Positions 18,548 to 26,736 of a stretch of 26,736 nt of DNA are shown here, one piece after another. Both the position numbers and the translations under genes were made by a program. The stretch is from Silene noctiflora (taxonomy: Eukaryota; Streptophyta; Magnoliopsida; Caryophyllales; Caryophyllaceae). Position 1 is the first letter of the stretch; each line of letters begins with the position of its first letter. The notes under the pieces were generated by a model. It saw nothing but the letters and a program-made list of their open reading frames with translations, was not told the origin of the DNA and did not search any database. The stretch covers positions 22,367 to 49,102 of the forward strand of contig VHZZ01007834.1 of assembly GCA_009801015.1 (NCBI GenBank), in the 5' to 3' direction.

Positions 18548-20050
18548 ATGGAACAAGATGATGAAAACCCTCCTCCTTTTTGGCTCCGCCAAGTCGACCA
18601 ACACCAGCACCAGCAACGTCGTGTGTCGTCCATGTTCCTCAACACTGGAGTCCTTGTGATAATTTTGATGGTAACGGCGGTCATATTCCTAGCCATTGTT
18701 ATCCCTTCAGTTGCGTCACTTTCACGACAATTGTTTAACCCGGGTCTAGTAAAGAGAAGTTGGAGCTCACTCAATGTTCTACTAGTGATCTTTGCTATTG
18801 TATGTGGGTTTCTTAGTCGGAAAGATGACGATAATACCCCTGTAAATAGTCCTACCAAGAAAGATGAATATCCTGAAAAGATGCAATATAATAATTTTGG
18901 TGATTTAGAGAGTGTATTAAGGTTAAGAAGAAATAGTAGTTCATACCCTGATCTTAGACAAGAGTCTAATTGGGCGATTAACGATAATAAATGGCGGTTT
19001 AATGATGATACTCGTGTCGAAAATCTCAAGTTACAGAGATTTGATAGTCAAGTTAGTAATAGTAATCAAGTTGAAGGGACTAAAGATATCGAGGTTGCAT
19101 ATGAATCAAGAACTCCACCGTCACCACCACCACCACCTTCAACGTCGTATTTATGGCCTTCACCGCCAACGCCACCTCCTCCACCGCCATCACTGCCTAA
19201 GCGAGGCCATTCGTCTATTCCAAGTAAAAAGAAAACCATTCAAACATTTGAGACAATTGGTCATGGAAGGTACAAGTGGAAAAATTCAACAGTTAGGCAA
19301 CCGAAACCAAAGAAGGTTGCACCACCCCCACCTCCACCACCTTCGAGACCGCGTTCACGGCCAGTACAGATGGGCCATTATACAGAGAACAAGGATTTCT
19401 TCAGCTCATTTTATTATCAATCAAAGAAGGGGAAACACAAAAGAAGAAGTTACGAGAACTTAGAAAATTTTGCTGAACCACCTAACGTCACATCATCAAT
19501 ATACCGTTCAAAGTCCACACCTGAATTTCCGCCACCGCCTCCGCAACCACCGCCTCCGCAACCACCACCGCCGCCACCGCCACAATTTGTATTCAACCAC
19601 CTTTTCTCTAAAAAAACCAAACATCAGAAAAAAGTCAAACCAACTAAAGTCAACCCATCAACACCAAAAAAGCCAATTAATAAAATTCTTAGCTTTACCA
19701 CAATAGATGATGATAAATCCGGAGGCGGCGATGAGTCACCCATGAGACCAATAATACCGCCGCCTCCACCACCACCCCCGTTTAAGATGAAACCATGGCG
19801 TTTTGTTAAGCAAGGGGATTATGTCAAGATTGAGAGCAACAACAACAAGAGTACTACTCCATGCCATAATTATTCAACTTCTGAAGATGAAAACAGTAAA
19901 CCAGTACCATTGTTTAGTCCAAGCCCTGATGTTGACATAAAAGCCGAGGACTTCATTGCCAAATTTCGAGCTAAATTAAACCTCGAAAAATCAAACTCCA
20001 TTAATCTTAGACATGGTATCGTCCCTTCTCGCTTACGCGATTATTCATAA
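18548..20050 (+). CDS. membrane-anchored proline-rich protein with C-terminal DUF761-type motif
   Basis: A single-exon frame of 500 residues. Two hydrophobic segments (about 33-57 and 74-89) after a short polar N-terminus suggest a membrane anchor, as in plant DUF4408/DUF761 proteins. The middle is basic, Ser-rich and broken by proline tracts near residues 189-215, 258-267, 327-347 and 402-411. The C-terminal DVDIKAEDFIAKFRAKLNLEK (461-481) is the conserved motif of the DUF761 (PF05553) family, often annotated 'hydroxyproline-rich glycoprotein family' or 'cotton fiber protein'. Proline tracts could bind profilin or SH3-like partners, but no FH2 domain is present, so it is not a formin. The molecular function is unknown. 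The first ATG after a TATA-driven leader is used. A leader hairpin may reduce translation. The family call rests mainly on the C-terminal motif. Confidence 0.88.
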   Translation: MEQDDENPPPFWLRQVDQHQHQQRRVSSMFLNTGVLVIILMVTAVIFLAIVIPSVASLSRQLFNPGLVKRSWSSLNVLLVIFAIVCGFLSRKDDDNTPVNSPTKKDEYPEKMQYNNFGDLESVLRLRRNSSSYPDLRQESNWAINDNKWRFNDDTRVENLKLQRFDSQVSNSNQVEGTKDIEVAYESRTPPSPPPPPSTSYLWPSPPTPPPPPPSLPKRGHSSIPSKKKTIQTFETIGHGRYKWKNSTVRQPKPKKVAPPPPPPPSRPRSRPVQMGHYTENKDFFSSFYYQSKKGKHKRRSYENLENFAEPPNVTSSIYRSKSTPEFPPPPPQPPPPQPPPPPPPQFVFNHLFSKKTKHQKKVKPTKVNPSTPKKPINKILSFTTIDDDKSGGGDESPMRPIIPPPPPPPPFKMKPWRFVKQGDYVKIESNNNKSTTPCHNYSTSEDENSKPVPLFSPSPDVDIKAEDFIAKFRAKLNLEKSNSINLRHGIVPSRLRDYS

Positions 20051-23000
20051 TAAATATTCAGTTCATTTTTACTCTTGGCTTCGTCTACGTGTGAGTTATT
20101 CTCTTACATAAAACTATAATTTCATTTATTCTTTAGGAATTTTTTTTTAAATTTTCTTTTTGGCAAGTAAAATTTGTAGACTTTGTTGATAGTATATAAT
20201 AATACATCACACATGTAGGTGGAACGTACACATATATACATTATACAATAATGAACGGAATTTTCTTTTGTCCTTATTTTTGTCTTTAATCAATTTCCGA
20301 TTATGGTTCACTAGAAATGGATCTGTGGAATCCTATAATGTTCGTCTTTAAGCCCTGATCTTTAAAGATCAACACATCAAGGGACCAAATATTATCAAGG
20401 TTACGTTAATCACTTCACATGTACTCGTAGAGTCGTAGGTACATTGAACATATCGTTTGTCCTCAACTTGTTTAATTTCTCTTGGGGAATTGGTACGAAA
20501 TTTAATTATTTGTTCGTCAATCAAATGCTCCTATATATATGAAGTTGTTGTTTTCGCACTATGAGTGTGGTAGCGTCAAATAATGGAAGAATGCAACAAA
20601 CATTTAACATTCTACATTTGTACTAAAGTTGTTGAAGAGCAAAGGAACAACTAATAGTATATTCTTAAAAAAGAGAGCAAGGGTCTATTCGGCAACAACA
20701 ATTCTTTCACTAGTTAATTGCGTTTCTTAATCAATCGTAATCTCACAACATATATATCTTATTGGTCGTGCATATATTTAGTTTCATTGATTTAGACTTG
20801 AGCTATGCACAAGACTAAAATGTACATCTAGCTAATCAACTAATGCAAAATGTACATTCATTACGACCTCTTAGATATAGTCCGACAAGGTGATATTATC
20901 TCATTTTGCTATTTTAAAGTATGTCAAGAAATTGTTAATAAAATGTTGCGAGTTTTATTACATTAATTTTTATGGCCGTTCTGGTCCCTAACATTTATAA
21001 TGTATATTTACTAAACCAAAATTTGCATTATTATTTATCATGTTGCCTGGAACTTGCCAGTTGGAACGGTCCCCTAGGCGCTACCTAGTTACCCGCTAGA
21101 AGAATAAGATATAACGAAGTCATTGCCTTTAATTCCAAGCCGATTAACGGTGGTCTTAAATAAAGTTGTTAATTGAATCAACTCCATCCATAATCGATAC
21201 CTATCAATATGTATGAATAAATGTTAGTTACAGTATTACATACTTAAGCGTATAGCTAGAGCTATGTATATCTTATAGTTACTCCATTTAACAAATGTAT
21301 AGAAATGATTAAAATGAACAAATGTATAGAAATGATTAAAATGGAGCTAGGAAGTATGATACAACAACACAAAGCACTAATACAAGTACACACCCCATCA
21401 TGAAAAATCGTAAGCATTTGACTCTGCCATAGATAGTGACATACAAGTTTATCAACAAATGAAAAATGGAAAATGAGACCCGGGATATAATTATTGTAAA
21501 TTCCTTAGATATTTTCATTGCCCTCCTAACTATTTCAAATTTCAAACTAATATTTGTTAAGGGGTATTTTGCTCATTATAGCTATATAGAGCAGTTAGTT
21601 GATAAATATAATTATAATATAATAAACTAAAGTGTAGGTATCTCATATCCATATCAATTTGGTTAGCCACCCCCTAAAATTTCTAACGAGCTTCATGATT
21701 AAGATCGAGTTTATCCTGGAAAATTGCATTAAAAATCAGTTTACCTTAAACAAGTAGGTATGGTCATTAGGGGACTGCTGTTAAAATGTTCATGTCATAT
21801 TTGTAATTTTGAAACCCTAATTTACCTTTTTAATATGTTTGTTAACATTTCTTAACTTGAAAACTAATGATGATTTTGAAAAGTTGAACAATGATTTGGA
21901 GTTATAGTAAATATATGATTCAATTTGGATCCAAATACCATAATTTGAGTCGTTATTTGCGATTTGGGTGAACCTTAACCGCACATTCATTTTTGTTACT
22001 NGATTTGTGTTCAGTACACATAATTGCCTTTACTCCTTTATCGATCGATTTACAGTAGCAAATTCTTTAGCAAGNTTGCCGTGAATGATCACAATGATGG
22101 TTTGATGAATGTGAATTTTGTATAGGTGATAAAAGCATAAGAGATACGTAGACCTTGTTTTTGGTGATTGGATTTCAAAAAAAAAAACGGCTAACAAATG
22201 ACATTTCTATCCTCTGGCAATTTGGCGCAAAAACTAAAATTAGATTTGTATTTTTTCAATTTTCCTTTTTTTTTTTTTATGAAAAATTGCTTAGCCACGA
22301 GAAATTGACACTTAGGCCAAACGACGTGGCCCGAGGGTATTGGAGTTTATTTAAGAAATATTTTAAGTTTTTTGGACTTTAAAAATGCTTGGATTTTGTC
22401 CTAGTTAAAAGTCATTCAAGAAAGTAGGTGGTTTAATGTAGGGTTGTAAACTAGCCAATCTGAGCTTCAGCTTGAGCTCAGGCTCGATTCAAAACTTGTC
22501 AAGCCTAAAAAATTCAAGTTCAAGCTCAACTCAAGTTTGAATCGAGTTCGATTTATCACTATATATATAAATGTCTAAATACAAGTAATTTGAAATAAAA
22601 TTATCCTTGTACAATATGCTAAAGAAACAAGAAGAAATGTGGTGGCAGGCGCACGGTATTAGTGCTTGGTTTATATGACTAAATTGATAAAGTTGTAAGA
22701 GTACATATCAATCGATAACATTATTACAAAAACCAAATAAAAATCTATTCCTTTCAAATTCGAACGTTTTAAAATTTAAAGAAAAAAATTGTCCACTAAA
22801 TACAACACTCTAAAATCTAAATTATAATCTTATAATGTGGAGGGTTAATCCTTAACCCATAAAAAAAAGGCTAAGCTCCTCTTTGGGGAAAAAACTTAAA
22901 ATAAAAAATCTCGTTCTTAGAATCGTAAAATATCTCAATCTCATCTTTTGTTTAAACCCATGGTTTCGAACCATGGCCATGTGAAGCGCTGACACATCCT

Positions 23001-23111
23001 CATCATGATGATAACATGCCTACTTTAATTGTACCTCTAAGTGTGCCATTTTAATTCAGGATTATTGCTATCTTCTTAAGCCAAGATCAATCAAAGCTCA
23101 AAGTCTAGAAG
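20051..23111. other. gene-free AT-rich region with minor repeats
   Basis: I see no gene. A 16-bp palindrome lies at 20356-20371, just past the proline-rich gene. A perfect 27-bp tandem pair lies at 21290-21343. Two single ambiguous bases are at 22001 and 22075. A stretch with alternating GAGCTTCAGCTTGAGCTCAG and CAAGTTCAAGCTCAAC words at about 22458-22550 is a dispersed repeat class common in plants. A tRNA B-box-like GGTTTCGAACC lies near 22962 without a convincing partner. Confidence 0.4.
21290..21343. repeat. perfect 27-bp tandem duplication
   Basis: Two identical 27-bp copies, starting AACAAATGTATAGAAATG, are directly adjacent. Confidence 0.9.
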
Positions 23112-24416
23112 TGTTGACAAACATTGTCCAAGACTTGTGTAATGTAAGGGTAAGAAAAAATAGCACTAAGCAACGGTCACAACAACACTTGCTTGTTTAT
23201 GTAACAGTAAGCAAGACTGTTGCTCAAGTCTGTGTCACTTGAAGAAATAAGAAGTCTCGTTTTCAAACACTTGTCCTTTCAAATATTAACTTACTTTATA
23301 AAAGTTTACATTTCTGAATTCTTTAAAAACTTTGAAAGATTTTTTTTTGAAGAAAAGAATATGTCAAGAGCATCTTTTAAAAGGTTATTTCTCAAAATGA
23401 CAAAATACTTTTAGCGTGACTTTTGGAAAGGAAAACTTGTTCCTTTCCTAAAGTGTTCTTTCAAATGTGTCTTCTCTTACTTGTCTAATTTGTCTTGCAT
23501 CTGAAATTCCAAACATTTTAAGATGATCCAAAAGCTTATTTTTTTCTTTTACCTTTTGGATAATTGCCCTTTTAGGTGAAAACTTTGGAAGGTCAAAAGG
23601 ACTTGTCTTGTACCAAATGTCTTGACCTTCAAAACTCTAGTTTTCTCTCTATAAAAGGAGCACTCATCCTTTTCATTCATTTAAGACTTTTTCTAAGAAT
23701 TTAAATCTGAATTTGAAAATTATTTCAAAGAGTTTTGAGCTTTTCATTTGTTTGCAAAATTTTTTGTATGTTGTCAAGTAATAACAGTCTACATAACCGT
23801 TACTTTGAGTACTATACTTTCTTACCTAGAATCGTTTGATCTTATAAGTTGTCCTCCTCAATTCTTCTTAGAATAACATAGAGGAAATTTGATCTTGTAA
23901 ACATTATAAGTTAGAGAGTCGAGTTCTTAGACATAGTAGTCCTTGAATTCTTGTCGCAACCGGATCGTTGTTGGTCATTTTTATTGTAAGGGTTTTAAGT
24001 AGTCGGAGTAGATCACTTAAATAAAGTAATAAAAAGAAGATTGGACGTAGGCCCTTAGAGTGTTGGCCGAACCAATTCAAAAATCGCCTTGTTGATCTCT
24101 CCTTACTTTATTTCCGCTGCAACTTTTATTTACTTGTACTTCTCTTGTTTTCTTAAAACAGTATCGAACACTGTTACTTTCGTATAGTAGCTATCTCATC
24201 AGCTAAGACGAACTGAGTAACAGTCTGAACAACTGTTGTTTACAATAACTCAAACATCGATACATCACTTAATCATTTGTTTTCTTTATGTATCGTGTTT
24301 TATTCAACATTGACATTCAACTTACTTTAATCAATAAAGATTAAGTTGGAAAATTTTAAAATAGTACTTAATTCACCCCCCTCCCCCTCTTAGGTACTAA
24401 GAATCCAAACTCTTCA
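23112..24416 (+). repeat. 5' LTR of the copia element
   Basis: The right end is fixed by CTTCA at 24412-24416, two bases before the primer-binding site. TGTTGACA at 23112 is the best left end because it gives a TG...CA-bounded LTR. The length would be about 1.3 kb, long for copia but not unheard of. CTATAAAAGG at 23650-23659 is a good LTR TATA box. The left border is uncertain because the matching 3' LTR is outside the window. Confidence 0.5.
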
Positions 24417-24418
24417 AT

Positions 24419-24429
24419 TGGTATCAGAG
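24419..24429 (+). other. primer-binding site (initiator tRNA-Met type)
   Basis: TGGTATCAGAG is the standard copia primer-binding sequence, complementary to the 3' end of plant initiator methionine tRNA. Confidence 0.9.
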
Positions 24430-24479
24430 TCTCGTGCTCTTGATCGAGGCTAACTGCGTTAGAGTTTGATTCTTGGGAT

Positions 24480-26556
24480 ATGAATTCCGAAAAACACTCC
24501 AAGATCCCGGTCTTTACCGGTTAGAATTTTGGATGGTGGAAGCTCAAAATGGAACATTATATCAAAATTATTGATTATTAATGTTGGAAATCATTATGAA
24601 CGGACCTCTAGCCATTGAGGAAAACGAAGTTTTGATGGGTACTACTAAGGTCAAAGCCAAAAAGGACTATAATGAAAATGATTTTAAATTGGTCGAGAAA
24701 AACTCGAAACCAATGTCTATTCTTCAAGGATGTGTTGGTGAAAAAGGAGTGAGTCGAATCTCCAAATGCCCTACGGCTAAACTATATTGGGATTCCCTTG
24801 TTCTTGCCTATCAAGGGACATTTCAAGTTAAAAAACATCGTTTTGACCTTCTCATGCAACAATATGATATGTTTCGTATGTCAAAGGATGAATCCATAAA
24901 TAGCTTTTCATCTCGTTTTTCTTGTATTATTAATGAACTAAAAGGTCAAGGAAGATATTTCGAGTCCAAGGACATTTTTCGAAAAGTTCTTCGTAGTCTT
25001 ACTCCTAAGTGGCAACCTAAGGTTACCGCTATTGAGGAAGTCCGTGATTTATTCATCTTAACTCTTCATGAACTAATAGGATCACTAATGGCTCACGAGT
25101 TTAATCTTGAGAAAAACTCTAGTGAATCCTCAAAGGGAAAGAGTATTGCTCTTTTAGCCTCCCCAAGTGATGAGGAGGATGAAGAGGAAGAATAATTTGC
25201 TATGTTCTTAGGGAACTTAGTAGGGATGGTAAATGGGCAAGGTAATAGAAAGTTCAATAATAACTACCCGAAAAAACGCTTTCCTAAGAAACGACCTACT
25301 TCCACTATTGAATGTTTCAAATGTGGTGACAAAACTCACTAAACCAAAGAATGTCCAAAGTGGGAGGAAATCAAATCAAAGGAAAAACATGATAAAGCTA
25401 AGAAAGAGTACAAACATAAGGTCATGTCCGCTATTTGGGGGATGTCCGACTCCGACAACGATGAACCCATTGCTGAGCAATCTGAGGCAAAGACGTGCCT
25501 AACCAACAAAGACAAATCTCTCAAAATTGAACATCTTAGATGTCTCATGGATCATCCCGACGACTCCGACTCTGAATCCGACGATGAGGTAAAGCTCTTG
25601 AAAGCCAAGGTTAGAACTTACTCCAAAGACAAGGTGTGTAAACTTCTTGACAAATTGTTTGATAATTGTCGTGTTCAAACTAAAAAATTAGATGTCATGC
25701 AAGATGAGATAGAAGAAATTGCACAAGAGAATGTTCGCCTTAAAAATGAACTTAAAGCAACATAAAGTGTTACTGTTACTTCTGAAATGCATGATGAGTT
25801 TAAAAGAGTCAAGAAATTGAACAAAGAATTGTCTAAAGAACTAGAGAGTCTAAAGATAACTTTCAATGATGTCTCTGACCTTGAAAACATAAACACAAAC
25901 CTGGCTGTGCAAATGTTCATGATAACTAAGGAGCGTGATGAACTCATAAAAGATCAATCCATGTTAAAGGGAGATATAAATGACCTAGTTTATGAGTTAG
26001 AGGAACTTAAAGCAACAAAATCTCGTACTGTTTCATCTGACAGTAACAAACAAGAGGAAACTTCAAATGAACTAGTCAAAAATATGAAAAGAGAAAATGA
26101 GCGTCTCGAAGTTGACATAGGTACCTTTAAAAGTGAGATTAGGATCCTTCATGAAAGATTTGTTAAATTTCAAAATGAGTCCCCCAAATGTACCTCTTCT
26201 CGAACCAAAATTGTCCATTTAGATCGGTGTATTTCAAGTCTTAAATTTAATGCTGAACATAAATCTGAAATAATCATGGAGCTACAATCAAAACATGATT
26301 TTATGAAAAGGGAACTCAAAGTCTTTAAAGATGAAAATAAAGCTCTTGTTTGCAAAATTGCGAAATTGAACAACGAACTTGTTGATGCTAGAAATGTGTC
26401 TAAAGGCCAAGAAGGAAGTCAAAATATCCTAAACTTTCTCACAAATCAATCCAAGAGATGTGAACAGTTGCCGGTTTGGATTTTAATTGGAACAGTCAGT
26501 CACACTGTAACATTCAAAAGCCGGATCCTAGCAAAACTGATTTTCGAAAGAGGAAA
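24480..26556 (+). pseudogene. copia gag pseudogene (UBN2-type gag, zinc knuckle, coiled coil)
   Basis: Gag packages element RNA in a cytoplasmic particle. The frame appears to start at ATG 24480. It meets TAG at 24522-24524 and TAA at 24579-24581, then loses about one base near 24582-24590. From 24581 the other frame stays open to TAA 25193-25195, covering the copia-type gag domain. The same frame then continues past TAA 25340-25342 and TAA 25763-25765 to about 26460-26550, where a further frame change is likely. The zinc knuckle CFKCGDKTH...KEC (CX2CX4HX4C, about 25313-25356) carries the second of these stops, directly after its histidine. Acidic and lysine-rich coiled-coil sequence follows. 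Nothing resembling protease is reached. Confidence 0.85.
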
Positions 26557-26736
26557 TGTAACACCCCCACTTACCAAGGAAGCCTGCACCAGACCTTCCC
26601 TGGCAATCAAGGGTGCTACCATCTCGGTTACCCGAAGCAAGTACATATCAAACGTCAATAAAAGAACATCTTAAGTTATTACAAGTCGTAAACCAAAAGA
26701 AAGATGATACAACTCATGACACTACCAACTGCATAA
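26557..26736. mobile_element. probable nested LTR, truncated by window end
   Basis: TGTAACACCCCC at 26557 is a typical start of a family of plant LTRs, usually Ty3/gypsy, often followed by an ACCAAGG...CCATCTCGGTTACCCGA stretch as seen here (26573-26635). Copia gag coding stops making sense at exactly this point, which supports an insertion. The element's other end and its target-site duplication are outside the window. Confidence 0.5.

Larger units (their letters stand above)
23112..26736 (+). mobile_element. Ty1/copia LTR retrotransposon, 5' part, decayed
   Basis: Order seen: a probable 5' LTR, a tRNA-Met-type primer-binding site, a gag frame with an RNA-binding zinc knuckle, then a long coiled-coil stretch, all on the plus strand. 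This is the layout of plant copia elements with an extended coiled-coil gag. Protease, integrase and reverse transcriptase are not reached: a second LTR-like sequence begins at 26557 and the window ends at 26736. In-frame stops and a frameshift show the copy cannot make its own proteins. Confidence 0.85.

Noticed and set aside
21336..21545. 69-codon minus-strand ORF with a hydrophobic tail
   Set aside because: It overlaps a 27-bp tandem repeat, has no recognisable family and no supporting promoter or splice context.
22001..22075. Ambiguous bases as signs of a gap
   Set aside because: They are two isolated single N calls with continuous sequence around them, more like unresolved base calls than a scaffold gap.
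24581..24583. ATG at 24581 as the true gag start
   Set aside because: Upstream sequence in another frame continues the typical gag start from 24480; this ATG only appears after a frameshift.
1..26736. CRISPR array, bacterial operon, phage or toxin system
   Set aside because: Gene structure is eukaryotic throughout; repeats found are microsatellites, tandem duplications or transposon parts.

Overview
The window is nuclear DNA of a flowering plant, almost certainly a dicot: genes are split by AT-rich GT-AG introns, leaders are CT-rich, and the intergenic space holds simple repeats, tRNA-related SINE fragments, a Stowaway-like MITE and LTR retrotransposons. Recurrent motifs such as GAGACGGTCTTT and TACTCCGTA make me lean towards Caryophyllales (spinach, beet, campion relatives). 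That is recall of common motifs, not a search result.

Layout. 1-340: a SINE fragment, a GC-rich hairpin and a CCCCAA array lie upstream of an N-myristoyltransferase gene (NMT, + strand, single coding exon 1368-2675). Its leader intron contains a tandem partial copy of the intron end and the first ~46 codons. 3072-4270 (-): a two-exon tetraspanin, convergent with NMT. 5080-7329 (-): a four-exon gene for a small '60S ribosomal protein L18a-like' membrane protein; its exons are too short to stand out as ORFs, and I assembled it from splice sites. 8165-10600: a MITE, an A31 run, and about 1.4 kb of pentamer and trinucleotide microsatellites. 10821-15841 (+): a four-exon RNA polymerase I subunit RPA49 gene whose 2.8-kb first intron is a tandem-repeat array. 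15842-18360: gene-free, with two SINE-like relics. 18548-20050 (+): an intronless, membrane-anchored, proline-rich DUF761-type protein. 20051-23111: gene-free, AT-rich. 23112-26736: the 5' LTR, primer-binding site and decayed gag of a Ty1/copia element, interrupted at 26557 by what looks like the start of another LTR that runs off the window.

The genes are independent eukaryotic transcription units: co-translational lipidation (NMT), membrane organisation (tetraspanin), a small membrane protein, rRNA synthesis (RPA49) and a plant-specific proline-rich protein. I see no operon or gene cluster with a joint function and no evidence of a wholly new system. The most distinctive structures are the NMT duplication, which creates a potential 49-codon upstream ORF; the two-period repeat array in the RPA49 intron; and the run of five TAA/TAG stops in the copia gag frame.
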